Positions 28,115-35,773 of a stretch of 64,000 nucleotides of DNA are shown here, piece after piece. A program made the translations under genes and the position numbers. The stretch comes from Sphingobacteruim zhuxiongii (GTDB lineage: Bacteria; Bacteroidota; Bacteroidia; Sphingobacteriales; Sphingobacteriaceae): assembly GCF_009557615.1 (NCBI RefSeq), contig NZ_CP045652.1, positions 310,001-374,000 on the forward strand, given 5' to 3'. The number at the start of each line of letters is the position of its first letter. Within the stretch, counting starts at the first letter, position 1. The notes beneath the pieces were generated by a model that was not told the DNA's origin, ran no database searches, and saw only the letters and a list, made by a program, of their open reading frames with translations.

Positions 28115-28945
28115 TTAAGAAACCAATTGTTCTTCAGCGTATAACCATGGGCTTAATCCATTTAAAGCTTTGTGAGGATGATTACTATTGTAATCAATCT
28201 GCCATTCATAGGCCAGTGCATTTACGTGGCTGATTGATTCAAATAAATAAGCGTCTAACACATCTTCTCTGAATGTACGATTGAAGCGCTCAATATAAGC
28301 ATTTTGAGCAGGCTTGCCAGGTTGGATATATTGTATTTCTATTCCATGATCGCTACAAAAATCTTTGAAAACTTTAGCTATAAATTCTGGTCCATTATCT
28401 GTTCTGATACGCTTTGGTTTTGCTCTGTGTAACAGTAATTCTTGTATTTTTTGCACCAACCTTGTTGCAGGAATAGAATAATATGCTTCGTTAAGTAAGG
28501 CTTCTCGATTATAATCATCAATAATATTGATAACTCTAAACCTTCTCCCATTAGCTAGAGAATCGCTCATGAAATCGATCGACCAGGGGTCATTAATGGA
28601 ACCAGGAACAAATAATCGTTCTTTGATTCTAGCTGGTAGGCGTCGTTTCCGCTTCACTCTAAGCTTTAAATTAATATTACGATATACACGAAGCACTCTT
28701 TTTCGATTCCATAGAAGACCCTCCATTCGGATCTTACCAAAGTAAGTTTCAAATCCTCGTGTATGATATTTCGTTGAGAGATCCATCAGTTTATTAATAA
28801 TGATCTGGTCATCTTTTTTATGAGCATAGTAGTACATACTACGACTCATGCAAACAATTTTGCAGGCTCTATGAATACTGATCCCTTCCGCTTCAATTAC
28901 ACCTTCAATCAGCTCTTTACGTTCACAGAAAGCTTTTTTTTTCAA
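28115..28945 (-). CDS. IS3-family transposase OrfB (DDE integrase domain)
   Basis: The 276-residue frame contains an HTH_21 segment (GISIHRACKIVCMSRSMYYY) and the rve catalytic core: first Asp in WSIDFMSD, second Asp in RTDNGPEF, and Glu in YIERFNR exactly 35 residues later. The only start in the overlap is a TTG at 28945. The frame is offset by +1 from orfA across a run of nine A, so removing one A (or slipping by two) would give the OrfAB fusion with EKKAFCERK at the joint. Confidence 0.93.
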   Translation of the reverse strand: MKKKAFCERKELIEGVIEAEGISIHRACKIVCMSRSMYYYAHKKDDQIIINKLMDLSTKYHTRGFETYFGKIRMEGLLWNRKRVLRVYRNINLKLRVKRKRRLPARIKERLFVPGSINDPWSIDFMSDSLANGRRFRVINIIDDYNREALLNEAYYSIPATRLVQKIQELLLHRAKPKRIRTDNGPEFIAKVFKDFCSDHGIEIQYIQPGKPAQNAYIERFNRTFREDVLDAYLFESISHVNALAYEWQIDYNSNHPHKALNGLSPWLYAEEQLVS

Positions 28946-29195
28946 TGATGTCTTTTAAAATACGATGATCCAAGCTCAAATCAGCAAACATTCGCTTTAA
29001 ACGGCTATTTTCTTCTTGTAATGCTTTCAACTCTTTCAAATGCTGGGCATCCATACCGCCATACTTTTGCTTCCATTGATAGAAAGTGGATGATGTAATA
29101 CCATGTTCCCGACAAATGTCGCGTGTCGATTTACCGGATTCATATTCCTTTAGAATACTGACAATCTGATGCTCTGAAAATTTGCTCTTCTTCAT
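28923..29195 (-). CDS. IS3-family transposase OrfA (HTH and leucine-zipper-like part)
   Basis: The 90-residue product (from ATG 29195; a TTG at 29207 is also in frame) has the HTH_Tnp_1 motif SEHQIVSILKEYESGKSTRDI followed by STFYQWKQKYGGMD and a coiled-coil-like tail with LKELKALQEENSRLKRM. It binds the IS ends in this family. It overlaps orfB by 23 bp at the A9 run. Confidence 0.92.
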   Translation of the reverse strand: MKKSKFSEHQIVSILKEYESGKSTRDICREHGITSSTFYQWKQKYGGMDAQHLKELKALQEENSRLKRMFADLSLDHRILKDIIEKKSFL

Positions 29196-29253
29196 AATGT
29201 TTAACAAACTAATTTAACATTTTTAATTGGTCTGAAAAACGGGGAAGTCTACC

Positions 29254-29270
29254 AAAAGGGTAAGGCTACA
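29254..29270 (-). repeat. IS3-family terminal inverted repeat, high-coordinate end
   Basis: Reads TGTAGCCTTACCCTTTT on the minus strand, identical to the other end. It lies about 59 bp upstream of the orfA start. Confidence 0.92.
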
Positions 29271-29308
29271 ATATCTATATGCTTGTTATCGATTTATTAA
29301 GGTATTTG

Positions 29309-30211
29309 CTAATTAACGTATTTCCAAGTTGCAGCAGCTACTTCGGCAATAATCTTTGCAGAGACAGGCTCTTCTTCCTTACTGTCCGTAACATAAACAG
29401 AAATAAAGAACACTTTATCATTGGGAAGGCTTACCACCCCAATGTCATTGACCGCTGCTGTGATTCCCGTCTTCTTGTTTTTTCCTGAATAACCAGTTTT
29501 GTGCGCTACGACTGTGCCAGGGGGCAAATCGCCCTTTAAACGATTGAGGCCAGTCCTGGTGCCACGCATCGTATCCCAAAGGAATTGATGTGAGGTTTCT
29601 GAAAGCAGGTGTTTCGTATTCCTGTAATAGTCGTAAAGAATTTTATTACTTGAACCGACAGTTGTCCAGTTTTGAAATTGCTTTTCCCAATCTTTTTGCT
29701 GTACTTCCTCGGTAAGTTTAATCGATAAATCTTGATATCCATTAGCAATGAAATAAGCTTGAACTTTATCGGGACCGCCTAGTAACTCAAATAAAATATC
29801 ACAGCCTACGTTGTCGCTATCTGCAACGGTGAAGTCAATTACTTTGCTTAGTGGTAATGTAACTCCATTTGGATATTGTTCTTTGATTGGACTATATAAG
29901 TCCGTCGTAACAGCAGCTTTTGAAATTGTTATAGGTTGATCAAGTTTTAGGACACCCAAATCGACTTGATTTAATACAGCAATAGCGAGATGGAATTTAT
30001 AAACACTTTGAAATGGATAATGATGTTCGGCATTGACCGTCAGACTGTCAGTGTAATCATCGTTGTGTATCGCGATACCGACTTTAGCCTTGTATTTAGA
30101 AAGTATCGTTTCGATATCTTTTTTTAATTGTGCTTTCTTAAGGGATTGCGCATTGGCATTGAAGGAAAATAACATTAGAATTAATATCGAAAAAGCTAAA
30201 TTATGCCTCAT
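29309..30211 (-). CDS. Class A beta-lactamase (PER/VEB/CfxA-like subgroup)
   Basis: From the ATG at 30211 the protein has 300 residues: a signal peptide ending near residue 21 (FNANAQ), the nucleophile motif SVYK at 69-72, SDN at 132-134, an omega-loop Glu in the stretch before QFQNW, and KTG followed by YSGKNKKTG. QNW and the KTGYSGKN segment are characters of the subgroup with extended-spectrum members common in Bacteroidota. An upstream in-frame start would add 18 residues before the signal peptide and is unlikely. It hydrolyses beta-lactams in the periplasm; its spectrum cannot be judged here. It lies beside an IS3 element, in the accessory segment. Confidence 0.93.
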   Translation of the reverse strand: MRHNLAFSILILMLFSFNANAQSLKKAQLKKDIETILSKYKAKVGIAIHNDDYTDSLTVNAEHHYPFQSVYKFHLAIAVLNQVDLGVLKLDQPITISKAAVTTDLYSPIKEQYPNGVTLPLSKVIDFTVADSDNVGCDILFELLGGPDKVQAYFIANGYQDLSIKLTEEVQQKDWEKQFQNWTTVGSSNKILYDYYRNTKHLLSETSHQFLWDTMRGTRTGLNRLKGDLPPGTVVAHKTGYSGKNKKTGITAAVNDIGVVSLPNDKVFFISVYVTDSKEEEPVSAKIIAEVAAATWKYVN

Positions 30212-30241
30212 ATAGTTACGTTTCAAGGAGAACGAATATCC

Positions 30242-30272
30242 CCAAATATTATTGTATTTCAACAATATTTGG
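30242..30272. promoter_or_regulatory. Palindrome in the beta-lactamase upstream region
   Basis: CCAAATATTATTG and CAACAATATTTGG form 13-bp arms with one mismatch around TATTT, 30 bp before the beta-lactamase ATG. It has no T run, and on the minus strand it spans TAATATTTG, close to a -7 box. It could be an operator; no regulator gene is adjacent. Confidence 0.5.
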
Positions 30273-30513
30273 ATTTAAACTTTTTGCTAATGTATCGGTC
30301 GAACTAATTAAGACGTTCTAGGAATAGGATAGGTTTTCGAAAAGTGCTAAATATGCAGCGGCTTATTTATTGAAACATAATAAATGAAATTTTGTCATTT
30401 AGGTTTAAGTTTCTGGAAAGTTTTAGCAAATAAAAACGAAACGGTCTTTTTTTTGTTATATTAAATGAAAGTTGAATTTAAGAATTGAAAAACTTACAAA
30501 ACACTATATTAAG

Positions 30514-30783
30514 ATGAATGATAATGGAAAAATCGTAACAGCTTTATTAGCTGGTTTGGCAGCAGGTGCTGTATTAGGGATTTTATTTGCGCCTGATAAA
30601 GGGTCTGATACAAGAGAAAAAATCAATGAGTCTCTTGCGGATTTAGGTGACGCAATTAAAGAGCGTGCAGAAGAGCAATTCGATCAGTTAAATGATTTGA
30701 AAGAGAAACTTGCAGCGACTTTAAAGACGAAGTTAGGTAGAGCGGAGTCTATTATCGACGAAGAAATTGAAGAGCACGCTTAA
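30514..30783 (+). CDS. YtxH domain-containing protein
   Basis: The 89-residue product (ATG at 30514; a TTG at 30472 adds an unlikely extension) has a glycine/alanine-rich membrane segment (VTALLAGLAAGAVLGILFAP) followed by DKGSDTREKI and an amphipathic helical tail, the YtxH layout. Such proteins are small membrane-associated stress proteins of unclear function. It is the first of a three-gene set with a holin-like and a hypothetical gene. Confidence 0.88.
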   Translation: MNDNGKIVTALLAGLAAGAVLGILFAPDKGSDTREKINESLADLGDAIKERAEEQFDQLNDLKEKLAATLKTKLGRAESIIDEEIEEHA

Positions 30784-30872
30784 AACTTGTTTACGCTAGT
30801 GTAAACATTTTCACATAATTTAATAGAGCTGTCTGCAATTATCGGAGCGGCTCTATTCAATCAAATCAATGC

Positions 30873-31361
30873 ATGGAAGAACAAAAATTTTCTTTTTCAG
30901 AATCCTTTAAGAAGTCAAAGGAATACCTTGACACACAAGTTGAACTATTAAAGTTGCAGGCAATCTCGCGAATGACGCGAATTATGGGTTCTTTAATTGT
31001 CGATGGTAGCAAGTTATTGTTGACACTTTTGGTTGTGTTTTTCTGGTCGCTAGCGCTAGGCTTTTATCTTGGGGAAGTGTTAGGAAGTTATTCCCTAGGA
31101 TTTTTAGCTACCGGAGGAATATTTTTGATCATCGTGTTGTTGATTCGTGCCTTTGAGCCAAAGTTAGAAGCGAAGTTTATGGATCTTTCAATCAAACGTA
31201 TTCTTGCCAAGTGGGATGATCCAGATGAGGATGAAGAAGATGTTTTAGCTGCAGAGTCGGATGATAGAAATTCTGCGCAGACAGCAAATGATAATTCAGC
31301 GCCAGATTTGGAGAACGAAGAAGTAGTTAACGAAAGTGAGAACGATAAAGAACGAGTGTAA
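30873..31361 (+). CDS. YqjE/holin-3-6-like membrane protein
   Basis: The 162-residue protein has a charged N-terminus (FKKSKEYLDTQVELLKLQAI), two membrane segments at about 44-66 and 72-92, and a very acidic, Asn-rich tail. The layout fits the holin-superfamily-III / YqjE group, which are not phage lysis proteins but inner-membrane proteins found beside YtxH or YqjD-like genes. It lies 89 bp after the YtxH gene and 6 bp before the next. Confidence 0.82.
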   Translation: MEEQKFSFSESFKKSKEYLDTQVELLKLQAISRMTRIMGSLIVDGSKLLLTLLVVFFWSLALGFYLGEVLGSYSLGFLATGGIFLIIVLLIRAFEPKLEAKFMDLSIKRILAKWDDPDEDEEDVLAAESDDRNSAQTANDNSAPDLENEEVVNESENDKERV

Positions 31362-31367
31362 ACAGTT

Positions 31368-31919
31368 ATGAGAATAAAAATTTCAAATATTACAGATCTA
31401 CAATCGGAGATTGCTCGTTTAAAAGGTAAAAAAAAGGAGCAGGAACGCTTTTTGGTAGATCAGTATCAGCTTTTAAAACATAAGGTGGAAGCGCCAGCAC
31501 GTATCTTTAATATGGTTGTTTCTAACGTACCAGGTGTTGATATGGTGAAAGGTCTTGTTTCTGGTATTGGTTCTCTTAAAGGAACAAAGAAATCAGATTG
31601 GTTGACTAAAACTGTTCAATTGGGTTTACCTTTAGTGCTTAATCGTACGCTGTTGAGGAATGCAGGATGGTTGAAAAAAGGTTTGGTGCTGTTTGCTTCG
31701 GAGACAGCCGCACGTGAAGTAAACCAAACAACGGTATCTTCTATTATTGATAAAATAACTTCTTTCGTGAAACCAAAGAAGAAGAAAAAGAAAGATAAGG
31801 TTGCAGATGAAATCGAAAGGACTGAAGTTGCGCCTCCTTTACACCCTCCAATGATTACTGCAGAGGAGAGTGTACAAGATAACGCCTATGGCATCCCGAA
31901 GGATAGTGAGACTTATTAG
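31368..31919 (+). CDS. Hypothetical protein, third gene of the YtxH/holin-like set
   Basis: The 183-residue protein has a coiled-coil-like N-terminus ([19 protein letters not shown]), a short hydrophobic stretch ([12 protein letters not shown]), a lysine run ([10 protein letters not shown]) and an acidic Pro-rich tail. I do not recognise a family; the position suggests the counterpart of YqjK in the E. coli yqjD-yqjE-yqjK set. Its TAG stop shares TTAG with the stop of the convergent fucose-synthase gene. Confidence 0.72.
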   Translation: MRIKISNITDLQSEIARLKGKKKEQERFLVDQYQLLKHKVEAPARIFNMVVSNVPGVDMVKGLVSGIGSLKGTKKSDWLTKTVQLGLPLVLNRTLLRNAGWLKKGLVLFASETAAREVNQTTVSSIIDKITSFVKPKKKKKKDKVADEIERTEVAPPLHPPMITAEESVQDNAYGIPKDSETY

Positions 31920-32857
31920 TCTTTTAATTCTTTCTCTTTCGTAAGAAAATCTTGGTAAGCTATTGCAATACCTTCCTTCAGATTGACTTTATGTTTCCAG
32001 CCTAGGTTATGTAGTTTACTTACATCCATGAGTTTTCTCGGTGTGCCATCAGGTTTGCTACTATCAAACTCCAATTTCCCTTTGTAACCAACAACTTCTT
32101 GAATGGTTTCGGCTAACTCTTTGATACTAATATCTTCACCGACACCGATATTTATAAACTGTAATTCATCATAGTTTTCCATTAAGAAGACACAAGCATC
32201 TGCCAGGTCATCTGCGAATAGAAATTCACGTAAAGGAGTTCCTGTTCCCCAGATAGTAACCGAAGGAGCATTGCTTTCCTTGGCTTCATGGAAACGACGG
32301 ATAAGTGCTGGAAGTACATGTGAATTCTGGGGGTGGTAATTATCATTAATGCCATATAAGTTTGTCGGCATAACAGATACATACTTATCTCCGTATTGTA
32401 ATCGATAAGATTCAACCATTTTAATACCTGCAATTTTAGCAATTGCATAAGGTTCATTCGTGTACTCTAATGTTCCAGTCAAAAGAGAATCTTCATTTAA
32501 TGGCTGTGGAGCTAACTTCGGATAAATACAACTTGAGCCCAAAAACATAAGCTTTTGAACATTGTTTTCATGCGCGAAGTGAATCACATTGTTTTGTATT
32601 GCTAAGTTTTCGTAAATGAAATCTGCACGATAAGTATTATTAGCCATAATACCCCCAACTTTGGCAGCGGCAAGAAAGACATATGCTGGTTTTTCTTTTT
32701 CAAAGAATTCCTTTACTGCTTCTTGATTACGAAGATCGAGTTCTTTGGAAGTACGTGTTACGATATTAGTGTAACCTAGTTCTTTTAGTTTGCGGTAAAT
32801 TGCAGACCCTACCATACCACGATGTCCTGCAACGTAGATTTTTGCTTGTTTTTCCAC
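31916..32857 (-). CDS. fcl: GDP-L-fucose synthase
   Basis: The 313-residue SDR enzyme converts GDP-4-keto-6-deoxy-mannose to GDP-L-fucose for surface glycans. It has the NAD(P) site [12 protein letters not shown] at residues 9-20, GSSCIYP at 107-113 and the catalytic YAIAK at 137-141, with [13 protein letters not shown] later. The start is a GTG at 32857; no ATG lies nearby in frame. GDP-mannose dehydratase is not in the window. It is driven by a well-formed promoter overlapping that of trmB. Confidence 0.95.
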   Translation of the reverse strand: MEKQAKIYVAGHRGMVGSAIYRKLKELGYTNIVTRTSKELDLRNQEAVKEFFEKEKPAYVFLAAAKVGGIMANNTYRADFIYENLAIQNNVIHFAHENNVQKLMFLGSSCIYPKLAPQPLNEDSLLTGTLEYTNEPYAIAKIAGIKMVESYRLQYGDKYVSVMPTNLYGINDNYHPQNSHVLPALIRRFHEAKESNAPSVTIWGTGTPLREFLFADDLADACVFLMENYDELQFINIGVGEDISIKELAETIQEVVGYKGKLEFDSSKPDGTPRKLMDVSKLHNLGWKHKVNLKEGIAIAYQDFLTKEKELKD

Positions 32858-32866
32858 GAGAATGTA

Positions 32867-32896
32867 TTGATTAGTACAAATATAAGGTTATTTTTG
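32867..32896 (+). promoter_or_regulatory. Promoter for trmB (TTG-N19-TATTTTTG)
   Basis: TTG at 32867-32869 and TATTTTTG at 32889-32896 are separated by 19 bp, a good Bacteroidota match. It faces away from, and overlaps, the fcl promoter on the other strand. Confidence 0.62.
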
Positions 32897-32910
32897 CGAC
32901 TTAATTCAAA
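32877..32910 (-). promoter_or_regulatory. Promoter for fcl (TTTG-N22-TATATTTG)
   Basis: On the minus strand TTTG at 32910-32907 is followed after 22 bp by TATATTTG at 32884-32877, a full consensus match. The start would be near 32871, about 14 bp before the GTG. Confidence 0.68.
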
Positions 32911-32913
32911 GTA

Positions 32914-33576
32914 ATGGGTAAGGATAAACTAAGAAAGTTTGCAGAAGTAGCTACATTTCTAAATGTTGTACAGCTTGACGAAGGGAAGCCGTATAAAGGT
33001 AAGTGGGCATCAGAGTTTTTTAAGAATGAGAAACCATTAATTCTTGAACTGGCTTGTGGCAAAGGGGAATATACAGTCAACTTAGCGAAGCTTTTCCCTG
33101 AAAAGAACTTTATTGGTATCGATTATAAAGGGAATCGTATTTGGAGAGGAGCGAAAACAGCGTTAGAAGATGGAATTACCAATGTTGGTTTCCTAAGAAT
33201 TCAGATCGAGACTATATTAGAATACTTTGAGAAAGGTGAAATCTCCGAAATCTGGATTACATTTCCGGATCCTCAACCTCAAGATAGTCGCGAAAAGAAG
33301 CGCTTAACAAATCCTGTCTTCCTAGAACGCTATAAGCATATTTTGATTCCCCAAGGTATTATGCATTTGAAGACCGATAATGATGGGTTTTATGCATATA
33401 CGTTAGAACAAATCGAGTTGCAAAACCTCCCAAAGAATAAAGAAACAACGGATCTATATCAATCTGATTTGGTTGACGAGGTATTGTCTATCAAAACTTA
33501 TTATGAGAAGAAATATTTGGCTGTTGATAAGAACATTAACTATGTTCAATGGAGATTCAATAAAGAAGGAGAGTAA
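32914..33576 (+). CDS. trmB: tRNA (guanine-N7-)-methyltransferase
   Basis: The 220-residue SAM enzyme makes m7G46 in tRNA. It has LILELACGKGEYTVNLA (SAM loop), NFIGIDYKGNRIWRGAKTA, the TrmB signature ITFPDPQPQDSREKKRLTNPVF and HLKTDNDGFYAYT. Length and motif order are standard. It is divergent from fcl and separated from the next sigma-factor gene by about 200 bp. Confidence 0.96.
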   Translation: MGKDKLRKFAEVATFLNVVQLDEGKPYKGKWASEFFKNEKPLILELACGKGEYTVNLAKLFPEKNFIGIDYKGNRIWRGAKTALEDGITNVGFLRIQIETILEYFEKGEISEIWITFPDPQPQDSREKKRLTNPVFLERYKHILIPQGIMHLKTDNDGFYAYTLEQIELQNLPKNKETTDLYQSDLVDEVLSIKTYYEKKYLAVDKNINYVQWRFNKEGE

Positions 33577-33718
33577 ACAATTCGAATAAATAGCCATTCT
33601 ATTTGATCAAATAGTTCGTCACGTGTAGGTGTCTGTTCGACATCGAGAAAAATTGTAAAGGATTATTCTAAAAGAGCTTCCTAAGATTGGATTTATTTCA
33701 ACATCTTAGTTTTTTAGT

Positions 33719-33726
33719 TATATTTG
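33719..33726 (+). promoter_or_regulatory. Candidate -7 box for the second ECF sigma gene (TATATTTG)
   Basis: TATATTTG fits TAnnTTTG and gives a leader of about 40 bp to the TTG start at 33774. No clear -33 TTTG is present at the usual distance. Confidence 0.4.
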
Positions 33727-33773
33727 AGAAGCAACCAAAACCATTTGCAATAATTTCTTGAATTCTAACGATA

Positions 33774-34373
33774 TTGAACACGTGTGAACCACATATTGTT
33801 GAGCAATCTTTAGTTTCCCGATTAGTAAGCGGGGATTATGATGCTTTTACGCAGCTTTATCAGCAATATAGTCTACGTTTATTAGGTCGGATTATCCGTT
33901 TAGTCAAATCAGAAGAAGTAGCCGAGGAAATTCTACAAACACTTTTTCTTCGGGTTTGGGAGCGGCGGGCGCAAATTGATCCCTCAAAACCATTAAAGCC
34001 ATTTCTATTTACTATTGCACAAAATTTAGTCTACGATCATTTTCGAAGAATTGCGCTGGATGAGCGATTTAGAGATGAGTTTATAAAGCAATATGCAGAG
34101 GACTACCAACATATTGAAGAAGAGCTGACCTTCAAACAGACCCAAGAAAGCGTAATGAACGCGATTAAGGCGTTACCTCCCCAATGCCAGAAAGTCTTTA
34201 TCTTGTTTAAGATCGAGGGAAAGAGCTATGCAGAAATCTGCGAAACCTTGAATATTAGTAAATCTACCGTCAATAATCACCTCACAAAAGCCAATAGTTT
34301 GTTGAAAAGTAATCTACCGCTTTATCAATATAGAATACTGGCAACCTTTATCTATCTCTGGGCTAATTTTTAA
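33774..34373 (+). CDS. ECF-type RNA polymerase sigma factor
   Basis: The 199-residue protein has sigma region 2 (YDAFTQLYQQYSLRLLGRIIR, then LFLRVWERRAQIDP) and region 4 (ALPPQCQKVFILFKIEGKSYAEICETLNISKSTVNNHLTKA). The frame has a stop at 33759, and no ATG or GTG lies before region 2, so the start must be the TTG at 33774. It precedes FecR, SusC and SusD genes in the standard order and is expected to transcribe them when the receptor is loaded. Confidence 0.93.
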   Translation: MNTCEPHIVEQSLVSRLVSGDYDAFTQLYQQYSLRLLGRIIRLVKSEEVAEEILQTLFLRVWERRAQIDPSKPLKPFLFTIAQNLVYDHFRRIALDERFRDEFIKQYAEDYQHIEEELTFKQTQESVMNAIKALPPQCQKVFILFKIEGKSYAEICETLNISKSTVNNHLTKANSLLKSNLPLYQYRILATFIYLWANF

Positions 34374-34445
34374 ATTTCTTTTCATTCGTGTAGGTACTTT
34401 TTGGGAGTTAAGCGTATTAGCTTATATACAACCTAAAACCAACCG

Positions 34446-35684
34446 ATGCCGAAATCTGATTTACAAATCGTTTTTGACAGGTATATTGCTGGAATCTCAA
34501 CAAAAGAAGACTTACTAAACTTACTGTCAAGTCTACAACATGGAGAAGATGAGTTTCTTAAGCAACATATCCTAGAGGAACTTTCAAAAGAAGACTTAAG
34601 CCTTTCTGAGCAAAGGCATAGTGTTATTGTGGATCGTGTCCTCCAGAACCTGCAAAGGAAGCGAGCAGAAGAAGAATTGCAAACCGGCGGAGACAATGGT
34701 TCATTTGGAAACGAAGACTGCCCTGAGGGCCTAAAACTAGGAGATTCAAAGATTAGAAGGTTGAGGAGAAAATGGTTTCTTGTAGCCGCTTGTTTTCTAG
34801 GTATTTGCCTGATCATCCCAACATTAAGGAAAAGCAGTTCAAAATCGAATTCAAATAAGAAGCTTGTAACCAAGGAAATCTATCTCCCTTCCCATAATGA
34901 AGCCACAATACTCTTTGAAGATGGAGAGATTTTATCGGTGCTTCATACCGATAGTGCAGTTCTAAGAAGTCGAGGAATTGAAATCATAAAGGCAGCCAAT
35001 AAAGAGCTTGTGTTTAAGATCCATTCAACAACGAACCAAACCAATCAAAAGCAAACTTTTAGATCCCCTAAAGGGATGGTTTCTCAGCTTATATTATCCG
35101 ATAATACCCATGTTTTACTTAATTCGGGAAGTCAGTTGCGCTATACAAATTCATTTACGCAAGCCGAACGTCGAGTTTCCCTAGAAGGTGAAGCGTATTT
35201 CAAAGTGAGCCCAGATAAGAAGCACCCCTTCATAGTTAGCGCCAATGAAACTGAAATTAAAGTATTAGGAACTTCATTTAATGTGTCGACCAAGCAGAGT
35301 GAACGGCAAGTCATTACGACACTAGAGGAAGGATCAGTATTGGTGAAAAACAAAGCAAGGGAGATACGAATGTCCCCTGGCATGCAATCTTCTTCTAACC
35401 AACTCGGAGTAATAGATACCGTGCAAGTAAATGTTGCACAAGAGACTGCATGGAAGGATGGCTTGTTCAAATTTAAAGGGGAAGAGATTCAAAGTGTTTT
35501 GGAGAAATTACAGGCATGGTATGCTATTGAATCCGTAGAGATCGATGTCGTTACCAGTGATCGATTTACTGGAACTATAAAACGAACAAGGCAGCTTTCT
35601 GACGTACTACAAAATCTAGAAAAGATATCCAATTATAAATTTCAAATTAAAGACAGGAGGATCATCGTTAGCAAAAACCAATAA
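34446..35684 (+). CDS. FecR family anti-sigma factor
   Basis: The 412-residue protein has a charged cytoplasmic part of about 105 residues, a membrane segment near 111-126 (FLVAACFLGICLIIPTL), a periplasmic FecR domain (SPKGMVSQLILSDNTHVLLNSGSQ, LEGEAYFKVS) and a C-terminal DUF4974-like domain (LFKFKGEEIQSVLEKLQAWY). It is longer than the first FecR because of an insert between the membrane segment and FecR domain. It partners the sigma factor 72 bp upstream. Confidence 0.93.
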   Translation: MPKSDLQIVFDRYIAGISTKEDLLNLLSSLQHGEDEFLKQHILEELSKEDLSLSEQRHSVIVDRVLQNLQRKRAEEELQTGGDNGSFGNEDCPEGLKLGDSKIRRLRRKWFLVAACFLGICLIIPTLRKSSSKSNSNKKLVTKEIYLPSHNEATILFEDGEILSVLHTDSAVLRSRGIEIIKAANKELVFKIHSTTNQTNQKQTFRSPKGMVSQLILSDNTHVLLNSGSQLRYTNSFTQAERRVSLEGEAYFKVSPDKKHPFIVSANETEIKVLGTSFNVSTKQSERQVITTLEEGSVLVKNKAREIRMSPGMQSSSNQLGVIDTVQVNVAQETAWKDGLFKFKGEEIQSVLEKLQAWYAIESVEIDVVTSDRFTGTIKRTRQLSDVLQNLEKISNYKFQIKDRRIIVSKNQ

Positions 35685-35773
35685 AACTGATTTATTGGAG
35701 AGGCTAGAATCATATTCATATTTTGTCTCTTCACTGGAATCCCAACTAAACTTAAAACCTTAACTATTAACCA

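Larger units (their letters stand above)
28068..29270 (-). mobile_element. IS3-family insertion sequence, complete, 1,203 bp
   Basis: The element is bounded by perfect 17-bp inverted repeats starting TGTAGCC (28068-28084 and 29254-29270) and contains an IS3-type orfA/orfB pair on the minus strand. TG...CA ends and a DX35E transposase are typical of the family. The flanks (ATC before, ATA after) show no 3-5 bp target duplication, so the copy may have taken part in a rearrangement. The right end lies 38 bp from the stop codon of the beta-lactamase gene. Confidence 0.93.

Noticed and set aside
28923..28945. Standard -1 programmed frameshift between orfA and orfB
   Set aside because: The -1 frame after the A run reads AAG CTT TCT and does not enter orfB; the actual offset is +1.
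30873..31361. Prophage holin
   Set aside because: Holin-like membrane proteins of this type occur beside YtxH genes; no endolysin or phage structural gene is nearby.
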